Source: an uncultured Endozoicomonas sp. (GTDB lineage Bacteria > Pseudomonadota > Gammaproteobacteria > Pseudomonadales > Endozoicomonadaceae). Taken from it: a stretch of DNA of 64,000 nucleotides. How positions within the stretch are numbered: position 1 is the stretch's first letter; each line of letters opens with the position of its first letter. Both the position numbers and the translations under genes were made by a program. Of the stretch, positions 32,185 through 39,486 are shown one piece after another. The DNA is taken from positions 33,889-97,888 of the forward strand of contig NZ_CANMAO010000018.1 of assembly GCF_947495845.1 (NCBI RefSeq), given 5' to 3'. The notes beneath the pieces were generated by a model. The model did no database searches. It was not told the origin of the DNA and saw nothing but the letters and a program-made list of their open reading frames with translations.

Positions 32185-32276
32185 GCCGTTACCAGAAGTG
32201 TAAAGCAGCCTGACCGCCGTGATTATGCCTTGGAATCCCCCCCCAACGAGAGGGAATCCGGAAGGTCTATGATTAC

Positions 32277-32807
32277 TTATTCATACTCAATAATACTGTC
32301 AGGCGTAATCGCGTAGAGTACTTCTGTATATTCAGATTCATTCCTCTCCACTTTGATCACACCCTCAACCCAATAGGGCGTGTATCCGGCTTCAGTCACT
32401 TTTATCCCTTCTGGATAGCGGATAAAAATCGTCTGGTTGGGTGGTGGCGGTGGAACATGAATACACGCTCCCAACGTTGGTACCAGCAGCAGTTCGGTGG
32501 CCGTCTGATCCTGCTGAATATTCAACGGCACCAGATAACCCGGAACTCGCACCCGAGTTTCATTCAGGCTTTGCACAGGTACCTTGCCGAGCTCAGTCAC
32601 ATAGGCAATGGCTTCCGCTGGGGTAATTTCGCCAGCCTCGTACTTTTTAATCATGTCTTCCTCAACCGGCGGAGCAAGCTTATCCCAGCTGAGTTCTGTT
32701 ACCTCGGTTTCTTTCTCTGCCGACGCATCTTTTGCCAGCGCACTTTGGCCAAACACTAGAAACGCTGACAACACAGCAACGAGGTAATGCAGTCTTCCTG
32801 TTTTCAT
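32277..32807 (-). CDS. DUF3299 exported protein, metal-uptake cluster
   Basis: 176 residues with a Sec signal peptide (L-H-Y-L-V-A-V-L-S-A-F-L-V-F-G-Q-S-A-L-A). The DUF3299 core includes V-P-G-Y-L-V-P-L and the hallmark G-A-C-I-H-V-P-P-P-P-P-N-Q. In several gammaproteobacteria it accompanies a DUF2796 protein, an ABC ATPase and an FtsX-like permease, the set I recall as Vibrio ZrgABCDE (zinc uptake). It is separated from the permease gene by family A repeat copy 2, but otherwise colinear. Confidence 0.85.
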   Translation of the reverse strand: MKTGRLHYLVAVLSAFLVFGQSALAKDASAEKETEVTELSWDKLAPPVEEDMIKKYEAGEITPAEAIAYVTELGKVPVQSLNETRVRVPGYLVPLNIQQDQTATELLLVPTLGACIHVPPPPPNQTIFIRYPEGIKVTEAGYTPYWVEGVIKVERNESEYTEVLYAITPDSIIEYE

Positions 32808-32823
32808 CTTTTATTCTCCAGCT

Positions 32824-32985
32824 AAGTATTCAACCATATGAAATCGAATATTTCTGGCTTGGTGGTTAGTTACTATGCAAGGCGTAGCGTAGTGAGCATA
32901 GCTTTAACTATGTGATCGTAGCTACAACGCGGCAGAGTGGCTGACCACCGAGTCAGAAAATATGGTTTCATATGGTTGGGTACTT
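32824..32985. repeat. Palindromic intergenic repeat, family A, copy 2
   Basis: About 162 bp. Left end AAGTATTCAACCATATGAAA; right end on minus strand AAGTACCCAACCATATGAAA. The centre matches that of 5843-6003 in reverse orientation (shared blocks such as TCACATAG and CGCCTTGCA). The right end touches the stop codon of the permease gene. Confidence 0.8.
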
Positions 32986-34250
32986 TATAGCCTGATGGTT
33001 AAGCCATCGGCCAGCGAGTTCCGATAGGCTTGCCATGCAGGCACCGTACCTAACAGTGTGGCACAACCAATAATGGCAACCATAAAGAGCAATTCAAAAG
33101 TGCCCGGTAAGGCAATGGCTATTTGCAACCCAAGCTTGATTTGCAAAATCGGCTGAATTGCAAAAAGCAGCCCGTATAAAAAAAGGACACCCAGAATTAC
33201 GCCGGCAACACCATAAATCATCGATTCAATCATCATCAGCGCAAATATATGCCCCGGTCTTGCGCCAACCGAACGGAGAATGGCCATCTCACGGCGTCGT
33301 TCATCCAGCGATGTCAAAATCGTGGTTAGCATACCAATCAAACCGGCGATCACCACCATCACCGATATGGCCAACAAGGCTTTTTCTGCAGAACCCACCA
33401 GTTGCCAGAGTTCACCCAGAGCGACACCCGGCAGAATCGCCGTCATCGCTTCTTGAGGGTATTCATTCACTTTGCGCTGAAAACGAAAGGCGGCAATGCG
33501 GGATTTCAAACCAACATAAAAAGCCGTAATCGTGGTTGGCTGCAGCGACATACTCCGGACTTTATCCGCCGACACCGCCAGCATCGCATTGGGAGCAGCG
33601 CCATTGATCCAGTCGATATGCAATGCCTCAATCCCTTCCAGCGAAATCAGAATGGTGCGATCCATCGGCGTGCCAGTGGGTTTAAGAATGCCCGCGACAC
33701 GAAATGGCTTGTCGTCATGCTTCTGCAATGACGTACTCTCAAGGCCGTGGCTCAGGACTATATCCTGATCCAGTTGATATCCGAGAGAGGCAGCAACTTC
33801 TGAACCAAGCACCGCATCAAATAAATCGTCAAAAGGAACACCGCTGCGAAAGACCAGAGGCTGATCATTGCCGTAGCGGAAATATGGGAACATTTCCTGC
33901 GAAGTACCCACCACCCGATAGCCTCGATGGGAATCGCCCAAAGCAATCGGAATGGACCACGCCACAGCGCTATCGGAGGTCAAATCCTGATAGGTTTCCC
34001 AGGTAATATTGTTGGTAGCGTTTCCCATATGAAACACGGAATAGAGCAGCAAACTTAACGAACTGCTTCTGGCACCCACCACCAGATCCGTACCCGACAC
34101 AGTACTGGTAAAACTGTTTCGGGCTTCAACCCTCAGCCTTTCAACCCCCAACAACAGAGCTACGCTGACGGCAATGGAAAGAATCGTCAGCAGTGCAGTG
34201 GTTTTACGGTTATTCAGGCTTTTTAACGCCAGTTGAAGAATCGACATCAC
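32985..34250 (-). CDS. FtsX-like ABC permease of the putative zinc system
   Basis: 421 residues in MacB/FtsX topology: one N-terminal helix (16-38, A-L-L-T-I-L-S-I-A-V-S-V-A-L-L-L-G-V), a large extracytoplasmic domain to about 280 and three C-terminal helices. It overlaps the ATPase gene by 4 bp (ATGA). Such permeases move substrates or lipoproteins, or transmit mechanical signals, rather than acting as ordinary importers; a role in metal handling is inferred from DUF2796/DUF3299 neighbours. Confidence 0.85.
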   Translation of the reverse strand: MMSILQLALKSLNNRKTTALLTILSIAVSVALLLGVERLRVEARNSFTSTVSGTDLVVGARSSSLSLLLYSVFHMGNATNNITWETYQDLTSDSAVAWSIPIALGDSHRGYRVVGTSQEMFPYFRYGNDQPLVFRSGVPFDDLFDAVLGSEVAASLGYQLDQDIVLSHGLESTSLQKHDDKPFRVAGILKPTGTPMDRTILISLEGIEALHIDWINGAAPNAMLAVSADKVRSMSLQPTTITAFYVGLKSRIAAFRFQRKVNEYPQEAMTAILPGVALGELWQLVGSAEKALLAISVMVVIAGLIGMLTTILTSLDERRREMAILRSVGARPGHIFALMMIESMIYGVAGVILGVLFLYGLLFAIQPILQIKLGLQIAIALPGTFELLFMVAIIGCATLLGTVPAWQAYRNSLADGLTIRL

Positions 34251-34969
34251 GCCACCTCCCCAGTAGACGACGCAGAGTGCTGACTTGCCCGATTCACTCT
34301 ATGAAGTGGAAGGCAACGATCAAACAATGCTTCCAGAGAATGGTCATGGCTAACAAAAACCAATGTGCTTCCTGTTGCCTCACACTCAGAAAACAGCAGT
34401 CGTATAAATGCTTCACGGGAATCAAAGTCCAAAGCCGACGTTGGTTCATCCGCAATAATAATATCCGGACTGCCAATCAGTGCACGAGCTGCCGCCACTC
34501 TTTGTTGTTGCCCAATACTGAGCTCCGTCACCGGGCGCTTTAACAATTCGGGATCACTGAGCCCAAGAAGAGCCAACAAGCGCATCGCTTCTGCTTCAGG
34601 AGAAACACCTGACCGCTGAACGGCTTGTGCCCGTTCGCTGGCAAACCCCAGGGGCAACGTGACGTTTTCTACCACGGACAGGTAGGGAATCAGATTAAAC
34701 ATCTGAAAAATAAAACCCACATGCCGGGCGCGGAAGTGATCTCGCTGAATGGGTGACAAACGACTGATGTCGTCATCAAGCACCTCCACTGTGCCAGAAG
34801 AAGGCGTCAAAACACCGCCCAACAAACCGAGCAATGTCGTTTTACCGGAACCCGAAGGGCCATGAATAAAGACCTTTTCACCTGGGTGAATCACCAACTC
34901 TGGAATATCCAGAACCAGTGATTCAGCCACCCAGCTGAAACGGACATCCTTAAGATGGATAACCGACAT
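34247..34969 (-). CDS. ABC transporter ATPase of the putative zinc system
   Basis: 240 residues, LolD/MacB-like: Walker A G-P-S-G-S-G-K-T-T near residue 38, signature L-S-I-G-Q-Q-Q-R-V near 147 (I in place of the usual second G) and Walker B I-I-I-A-D-E-P-T-S-A-L-D near 165. It overlaps both neighbours by 1-4 bp, so the three genes are translationally coupled. Partner permease is the next gene. Confidence 0.88.
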   Translation of the reverse strand: MSVIHLKDVRFSWVAESLVLDIPELVIHPGEKVFIHGPSGSGKTTLLGLLGGVLTPSSGTVEVLDDDISRLSPIQRDHFRARHVGFIFQMFNLIPYLSVVENVTLPLGFASERAQAVQRSGVSPEAEAMRLLALLGLSDPELLKRPVTELSIGQQQRVAAARALIGSPDIIIADEPTSALDFDSREAFIRLLFSECEATGSTLVFVSHDHSLEALFDRCLPLHRVNRASQHSASSTGEVA

Positions 34970-35607
34970 TAAAAGCGAACCTCAGGCTGTTTGCGGGTCA
35001 TGGTGCCCGCTGTTTGACCTGAAGCGGTAAAACCCTGCACTTTCAGAGACTCGCTATTTGGGAAACGTTTAAACAGATTGGTAGAGATCCGCTTCAGTGC
35101 TTTGGTCTGTGCACACTCGTAAACGTAGGTCGCCTCAAAATCCATATGGGCGGACGCTTGCGCGCCTTCGTCATGATCATCGTGAGCCCCGTGATCATGG
35201 TGGTGCTCTTCATGGCCGTCTTCATAGCTGTCTTCATGGCTGTCTTCATGATCATCGTCGTATTCTTTATGATCTCCCTCTCCTCCTGCAGTCGCCGAAG
35301 CCGTTGTTAACTCACAACCAGCCACAGCAGGAAATAACCACAAATCACCATGCTCAAGCTCATGAAGTGCTTCACTGACTTGTTTACGCTGTGTATCCGT
35401 AGACACTGCCTCAAAACCCAGAATATCAAACCCGGGGATTTCAAGTTCTATATGAAGCTGTTTACCCTCTACCGCAAAGTTTACATGCCCTGCCCCATGG
35501 ACATGGGCATCCGCATGGCGACTCTCGCCATGGTTGTGAGCCAGAGCGACAGAAACAATGGATGTACTGGCCACTGCCAGCAGTTTAGAAAAATAATGCA
35601 TGTTCAA
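34969..35607 (-). CDS. DUF2796 His-rich exported metal-binding protein (ZrgA-like)
   Basis: 212 residues; signal peptide ending around V-S-V-A-L-A. The motif H-A-D-A-H-V-H-G-A-G-H-V-N-F-A-V-E marks DUF2796. A central low-complexity loop (about 110-150) has many His, Asp and Glu (H-E-E-H-H-H-D-H-G-A-H), a metal-capture feature common in zinc-uptake proteins. First of the tightly coupled genes; by analogy with Vibrio ZrgA it would bind zinc in the periplasm. I saw no convincing Zur box upstream. Confidence 0.82.
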   Translation of the reverse strand: MNMHYFSKLLAVASTSIVSVALAHNHGESRHADAHVHGAGHVNFAVEGKQLHIELEIPGFDILGFEAVSTDTQRKQVSEALHELEHGDLWLFPAVAGCELTTASATAGGEGDHKEYDDDHEDSHEDSYEDGHEEHHHDHGAHDDHDEGAQASAHMDFEATYVYECAQTKALKRISTNLFKRFPNSESLKVQGFTASGQTAGTMTRKQPEVRF

Positions 35608-35638
35608 ATCCTGAATATTAATTTTAATCGGTTTTACA

Positions 35639-36061
35639 TCAGGTTCTGGTAAACGGCGGCGCTCTGATTTTCTTCTTTATCGGTGTTGAAGTCGTAAACG
35701 ATAGGAGGCTCAGCGCATCGTCATAAACAGTAACATACAGCGCCTGAGGTTTCTGACAGGGTAAGGAAGCAGCAACTTGAGCCACCAGCGAGCAACCATG
35801 GGTGTGTTGCTTATCGGACTGCCAGTTAGCAGATAACGCCTCATCCTGCTCCTGGTCTATAAAGCTTGAGCCTGAATCATGATGCTCATCATAATATGTA
35901 TTTTCTGCCCCAGTCTGAGGGCTCGAGTGGACATGACTCAGAGCGTAGTTGACCACCAGCAGATAAATCATCATCAGCAAAACAGGAAGAAATACCTCCT
36001 TCTTATTTTTACCTATGATTCTCTGGATACTGATGGACACTTTTGTCAGGCTTCCTTTCAC
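35639..36061 (-). CDS. Small membrane-anchored protein upstream of the zinc cluster
   Basis: 140 residues: a basic N-terminus, one hydrophobic segment (24-42, V-F-L-P-V-L-L-M-M-I-Y-L-L-V-V-N-Y-A-L), then an extracytoplasmic part with scattered His and two Cys (H-G-C-S-L and L-P-C-Q-K). 31 bp before the DUF2796 gene on the same strand, so probably co-transcribed. Size and layout recall DUF2946-type proteins of metal operons, but I cannot assign a family. Confidence 0.6.
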   Translation of the reverse strand: MKGSLTKVSISIQRIIGKNKKEVFLPVLLMMIYLLVVNYALSHVHSSPQTGAENTYYDEHHDSGSSFIDQEQDEALSANWQSDKQHTHGCSLVAQVAASLPCQKPQALYVTVYDDALSLLSFTTSTPIKKKIRAPPFTRT

Positions 36062-36148
36062 GTGCTTCTATTTGATCAATGTTCTACTAAGTGCCGGATC
36101 AGGCCTGTCACTTATATCATGTCTGTTGGCTACAGATAAAACAAAATG

Positions 36149-36232
36149 TACCCGTCGCCTTTCAAGTTGCCACTTTGTTGGCTGCGCATGCTCACTTGCC
36201 GCCGCATAGCAACTTGGAATCCTTTGGGTATA
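36149..36232. repeat. Intergenic repeat family B, short copy
   Basis: TACCCGTCGCCTTTCAAGTT ... GCAACTTGGAATCCTTTGGG-TATA. The ends pair (TTCAAGTTGC / GCAACTTGGAA). It shares the TTTGTTGGCTGCGC core with the recA-leader copy. Confidence 0.75.
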
Positions 36233-36313
36233 GAGTAAAGAGGTCACTTCAGCCTGTCATCGCAGTATTTGAAAACTATAAAATAATTTTGATGACGCGC
36301 CTTAGCCCCGACA

Positions 36314-36787
36314 TTAAGCAAATATCAGCTGATACGCATACCCGGCAGTCACCGCCATCCCAAACACTACGAACAAAAAGGCGATGATCAGTTTATTCTT
36401 AAACAACGATTTAAGCAGAATTACATCAGTAATACTGGCGCCTGCTGAGCCTATGATCAGAGCAATAAGTGCGCCTATACCCATACCTTTTGCAAGTAGC
36501 ACTGAGCTCAGAGCGATTAACGATTCCACCGTGATATACAACGGAACACCAATAACCGCAGCAGCAGGTACTGCCAACGGATTTTCAGGGCCTGCTACCG
36601 CCGTAATAATTTCGGTAGGTACAAAACCATAAACGAATGCACCAATACCAACACCAACACCAACACCAACACCAACACCAACACCAACACCAACACCAAC
36701 ACCAACACCAACACCAACACCAATCATTAAGTAAGGAAATGCACGCTTAAAGTCAAACGCTGCATTTTTGAACATACGAACAAGCAA
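36314..36787 (-). CDS. Permease-like membrane protein (COG0701/DUF318 type) with a Gly-Val repeat
   Basis: 157 residues. After the repeat, the sequence F-V-Y-G-F-V-P-T-E-I-I and A-G-P-E-N-P-L-A-V-P-A-A-A-V-I-G-V-P-L-Y-I plus A-L-I-I-G-S-A-G-A-S-I-T-D match the C-terminal half of COG0701 permeases, which usually have about 300 residues or are split. Residues about 25-50 are (Gly-Val) repeated ~14 times, coded by a hexanucleotide tract. It may be a half-size permease or a 5'-truncated remnant; nothing permease-like lies upstream. Function unknown. Confidence 0.5.
   Translation of the reverse strand: MLVRMFKNAAFDFKRAFPYLMIGVGVGVGVGVGVGVGVGVGVGVGVGIGAFVYGFVPTEIITAVAGPENPLAVPAAAVIGVPLYITVESLIALSSVLLAKGMGIGALIALIIGSAGASITDVILLKSLFKNKLIIAFLFVVFGMAVTAGYAYQLIFA
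36641..36724. repeat. Hexanucleotide microsatellite (ACCAAC)n
   Basis: About 13 uninterrupted ACCAAC units from 36647 to 36723, with one imperfect unit to the left. On the coding (minus) strand it encodes alternating Gly and Val. Changes by whole units keep the frame. Confidence 0.95.
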
Positions 36788-37022
36788 ATAATCCTGACTC
36801 GGTTTGCTGGAACTGCATGTTGTTCAGGTAAGAGAGGGGAAGTCGATTCGCTGCACAGCCAATTACGATACTTTTGATGCAGCGTTTCACTACATTCGCA
36901 AGAACTGTGGTATGTGCCCAGCGACGTATTAATGCCTCAAAGCCCAACACCTTTGTCTTCGCGAAGGCTTTATCGACGGTAAACGGCACTGCCAGCATAC
37001 TGGACATGATTTTTTTGAGCAC
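36788..37022. other. Intergenic stretch before the first csp terminator
   Basis: 235 bp; short ORFs here on the minus strand show no recognisable product. Probably the upstream region of the permease-like gene and debris. Confidence 0.3.
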
Positions 37023-37052
37023 AAAAAAAAGGCAGTACTCGAAAGCACTGCC
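37023..37052 (-). terminator. Terminator of csp copy 1
   Basis: Minus strand GGCAGTGCT / AGTACTGCC around TTCG, followed by an eight-T run. Homologous to the terminator at 55146-55175. Confidence 0.88.
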
Positions 37053-37104
37053 CTTTTTATACGCCTAAATAAAGTCTAAAAACTGCAATTGTGCAGCTCA
37101 GACA

Positions 37105-37320
37105 TTACAGAGGACGGATGTCTTCAGCTTGTGGGCCTTTCTGACCCTGAGTGATGGTGAACTCAACGCGCTGGCCTTCAGCCAGAGATTTGAAGCCATC
37201 ACCAACGATTTGACGGAAGTGTGCGAACACGTCTGGACCGCCATTTTCCTGAGCGATGAAACCAAAACCTTTCTCGTCATTGAACCACTTAACAGTACCG
37301 GTAGTAGTAGACATAGTCAT
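37105..37320 (-). CDS. Cold-shock protein, copy 1
   Basis: 71-residue single cold-shock domain: [16 protein letters not shown] (RNP1 K-G-F-G-F-I) and D-V-F-A-H-F (RNP2-like; V-F-x-H-F). Single-stranded nucleic acid chaperone or anti-terminator. It differs from copy 2 (55227-55442) at two residues only (V/T and A/Q). Long conserved leader and own terminator; monocistronic. Confidence 0.95.
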   Translation of the reverse strand: MTMSTTTGTVKWFNDEKGFGFIAQENGGPDVFAHFRQIVGDGFKSLAEGQRVEFTITQGQKGPQAEDIRPL

Positions 37321-37471
37321 ATCCTGAAACTTAATAATAAAAGTGCCTTGTAATAAGGCGGTTGAGCTAGAAGCTTATTATCACTTATGAAGAGTATGGC
37401 GAGTTACTACACCCGGAACATCAAATCTTTGCATAAAAAATAAATCACACTTTTAACGTTCCGCCATTATA
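37321..37471 (-). promoter_or_regulatory. Promoter and long conserved 5' leader of csp copy 1
   Basis: A perfect TATAAT (minus strand, 37466-37471) implies a start near 37459 and an untranslated leader of ~140 bases. From about 37365 to 37475 the sequence is almost identical to the leader of copy 2 (55503-55610), including GCGAGTTACTACACCCGGAA. Long leaders of cspA-type genes control mRNA stability and translation in the cold; that role is inferred. Confidence 0.65.
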
Positions 37472-37551
37472 CAGAGTATTATCCTAAACGCTATAGGCAC
37501 TTGTATTCAATAAATAATATCGGTTACTCACTTATATGATGGCACAGATGC

Positions 37552-37656
37552 CTAGCACACCCTTTCTGACTGAACGACTGGAGAATTGGACTTCGCTATA
37601 TCTGTAAGCCTGATGCCCAAATAGAGCCCTATTCCTGCTGACAACGTATCTTCCGC
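37552..37656 (-). pseudogene. Possible remnant of the 3' end of a phage tail gene
   Basis: Minus frame reads G-L-Y-L ... T-D-I-A-K-S ... V-V-Q-S-E-R-V-C-stop. Compare G-L-C-L-A-T-N-I-T-A ... V-L-Q-S ... E-R-H-Y-stop, the C-terminus of the 622-residue tail-module protein at 55686, which sits in the same position relative to its csp gene. Only ~35 codons before a stop. From 37657 to 37976 I see no gene. Confidence 0.35.
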
Positions 37657-37976
37657 TATTCATTGCCATCAGTCGTTGCAATATCGAAGTATGGGTACCC
37701 ACCTTCAAGAGGTTTACAATGCTCTGAGACTACCAGAGAGGTCACTTTAGGAGATCTGGCGAACTACCGGCAGTGTACCACTATTCAGAAAGTGGGACCC
37801 TCCAACCTTTCATACAGCCCGTTAACAACAATGGCTTTGAGGCAGCTGGCAAATGAGGACAGCACATTATAAAAAGTCGTTGCGGACTTTGAGATGAATA
37901 GCCACCCGCTCCCCATTACACTCTTCAATTTTAATTGTCAGCACCTTACGCATGGCTTCAATATTATTGTCGCCCC

Positions 37977-38142
37977 TAGGAGCCTGTCGGACTTACCACT
38001 GACCTACTGCGAAAAAGCCGGATTTGGCCATTTTTTATGCTCCTTTTCGTTGAATAGCTCGCTATTTGCCTCCAATGAGCATAAAAACTGACTCAAACCG
38101 GACTTTTTCTCGCTACGGTCGGCTAAGTCCGACAGGCTCCTA
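37977..38142. repeat. Palindromic intergenic repeat, family C
   Basis: 166 bp bounded by perfect inverted 19-mers: TAGGAGCCTGTCGGACTTA and its complement. Inner arms also pair (AAAAAGCCGG / CCGGACTTTTT; ATGCTC / GAGCAT). Reads from both strands give similar short nonsense ORFs, as expected for a palindrome. MITE-like; ends differ from families A and B. Confidence 0.85.
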
Positions 38143-38207
38143 GTGCCTCTGCACTTCAGAAGTGAAGATCGATACAATCCGGAGAAACACTGCACGCGAG
38201 AATCGCT

Positions 38208-38522
38208 ATGGGCTTTAAGACCGAACCTACTGGCTATATTAAAACCGCCATTTCAGACCTTCAAGGTACATGGGAAAATTTGAAAGATTCCACGATTGAG
38301 CATTTCGGCTTTGAAAATTCCGATAAGCTCATGTTCCATATTCATGAAGGCATGAGCTGGGAGTCTGTCCGCGACTTGAATAAAATGAAAGATGCCATGA
38401 TTCTGATCCAGAACATCACCAACGCTTCCGAAACACCCGGCGAGGTGACCTTCTGGGTTGAAGAGCTACGCAGTCAGTTTGATGAAACACTGGCTGCGAT
38501 CGAGGAGGGGGATGCAAAATAA
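38208..38522 (+). CDS. Hypothetical acidic helical protein
   Basis: 104 residues, predicted mainly helical, acidic, no signal or membrane segment. It begins M-G-F-K-T-E-P-T-G-Y-I-K-T-A-I-S-D-L. I recognise no family. Starts 66 bp after the family C repeat, with no clear ribosome binding site, and converges with the ferritin-like gene (5 bp apart). Confidence 0.5.
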   Translation: MGFKTEPTGYIKTAISDLQGTWENLKDSTIEHFGFENSDKLMFHIHEGMSWESVRDLNKMKDAMILIQNITNASETPGEVTFWVEELRSQFDETLAAIEEGDAK

Positions 38523-38527
38523 TAAAC

Positions 38528-38986
38528 TTAAACTACGCTGGCAATCTCTCCTGGCTGCCTGAGCATTTTGTCTATGTCGCCAATATGGGTTTCTTCTTCA
38601 GCAATTAAACGACGAGCATACTCTTCAACCACCACCAGTTTAGCCTTCTCAGCTAACGACAATAGATCATAATAGTATTTTACCCCTTGCTTTTCAAAGT
38701 CCAGGGATTCCATAAGGATGTCGTGAATATCATGTTTTGAGGTTTCCAGAAGCCCCCCTATACCAAGTGAAGGGTGCTCACCAAAGTAAGTGATCATTTC
38801 TCCTGCCTCATATGCATGATTCAGAGTTTCTGTTGCAGCTGAGCGAAACCACCCTACAATGGGAATTCGACTATAGCCAAAAACCATAAAGCTGTAGTGG
38901 CTGTATCGAACAACACCTGCCAACTCATGCTCCAGAATCTGATTCAATTTGACCACTATGGCCTGCTGCTCAGCGGACATAGGCAC
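38528..38986 (-). CDS. Ferritin-like (bacterioferritin-type) protein
   Basis: 152 residues in a four-helix ferritin-like pattern. Helix A: L-N-Q-I-L-E-H-E-L-A-G-V-V-R-Y-S-H-Y; helix B: E-T-L-N-H-A-Y-E-A-G-E-M; helix D: E-E-E-T-H-I-G-D-I with an E-x-x-H pair. Candidate di-iron ligands are present, though the helix B E-x-x-H reads T-L-N-H, so the ferroxidase centre may be altered. Length is close to bacterioferritin (~158). Iron storage or detoxification is inferred. Confidence 0.78.
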   Translation of the reverse strand: MPMSAEQQAIVVKLNQILEHELAGVVRYSHYSFMVFGYSRIPIVGWFRSAATETLNHAYEAGEMITYFGEHPSLGIGGLLETSKHDIHDILMESLDFEKQGVKYYYDLLSLAEKAKLVVVEEYARRLIAEEETHIGDIDKMLRQPGEIASVV

Positions 38987-39015
38987 CTCATCTCAATGTT
39001 ATATTTGAGTACAAA

Positions 39016-39303
39016 AGTATAGTTCGGATTATCAGTCCTCCAGTTGAACGGCGAGGATGATAAAGTTCGTATTCCGTTCCGAGCCCCTACCATACTTACG
39101 TGCTAAATCCTCCAGCACGACCTTCTGCATAACAAACTGATTTAAATAAAGAAAAGTACTGGAGGTCTCGCAAGGCAAAGTCCTCCACTTTTTCAGAGAG
39201 AAAAGAGAAAACGGCAAAAAACAGTAAAAAACAGCTTGTTTGCAGGGAGGGCGAATCCTCCAGCGAAGTGCGTTTAACCCTTTGTTTACAGGACCTATAA
39301 ACG
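39016..39303 (-). other. Region with regularly spaced GGAGGA motifs
   Basis: On the minus strand, TGGAGGA occurs with centres at about 39259, 39184, 39111 and 39039, i.e. every 72-75 bp. One copy sits in the loop of a perfect hairpin (CGTGCT-GGAGGATTT-AGCACG, 39098-39118). The intervals are not similar to one another. It may be chance, a fragment of a coding gene, or a structured RNA with CsrA/RsmA-type GGA loops. Confidence 0.3.
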
Positions 39304-39335
39304 ACAAAACCCTTACGACAGATATCGTAAGGGTT
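39304..39335 (-). terminator. Terminator next to the tRNA remnant
   Basis: Perfect 11-bp stem AACCCTTACGA / TCGTAAGGGTT with a 6-base loop, then TTTTGT on the minus strand. Placed 9 bases after the CCA end of the tRNA-like fragment, as for a normal tRNA gene. Confidence 0.75.
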
Positions 39336-39343
39336 AAGGTGTA

Positions 39344-39360
39344 TGGCGGTGGGGAGGGAA
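39344..39360 (-). other. tRNA-Ser-like 3' end remnant, possible attachment site
   Basis: Minus strand TTCCCTCCCCACCGCCA equals a T-stem 3' strand (TCCCT), a 7-base acceptor strand (CCCCACC), discriminator G and CCA, as in serine tRNAs; similarity ends before the T-loop. The terminator follows as in a real tRNA gene. This is the usual scar left where an element integrates into a tRNA 3' end; the intact tRNA would lie at the other end of the island (not in this window). Confidence 0.4.
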
Positions 39361-39486
39361 CCAAGTGCGGAATTTTTTGATATTAATGTCTCAACTAATG
39401 ATCTTCAGCAATCACTTTTGCAACCAGTGGAACCATTTACACTCTTTTTTGTCATAAATACTGAGAAAATAACTGGAGTGACTGTC

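Larger units (their letters stand above)
37023..37510. repeat. Direct repeat, left copy (csp locus)
   Basis: Terminator, csp gene, leader and promoter are all homologous and in the same orientation as 55146-55655. The two copies bracket about 18 kb that contains the BREX operon. Confidence 0.8.

Noticed and set aside
36641..36724. CRISPR-like array
   Set aside because: Pure 6-bp units without spacers. The 63669-64000 repeat is also coding and lacks spacers. No cas genes are present.
36753..37022. 89-codon minus-strand ORF between the permease-like gene and csp
   Set aside because: No recognisable motif, overlaps the permease start and ends at the csp terminator; probably not a gene.
37663..37872. 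69-codon plus-strand ORF
   Set aside because: No ribosome binding site or recognised motif; lies in degenerate DNA next to the tail-gene remnant.
37894..38195. Short ORFs on both strands with similar products
   Set aside because: They are the two faces of the family C palindrome, hence the mutual similarity.
39016..39303. Confident CsrB/RsmZ-type RNA call
   Set aside because: Only four GGA motifs, far apart, with only one in a good hairpin loop; kept as a low-confidence observation.
39032..39364. 110-codon minus-strand ORF
   Set aside because: Begins in the tRNA-like scar and crosses its terminator; the product is not coherent.
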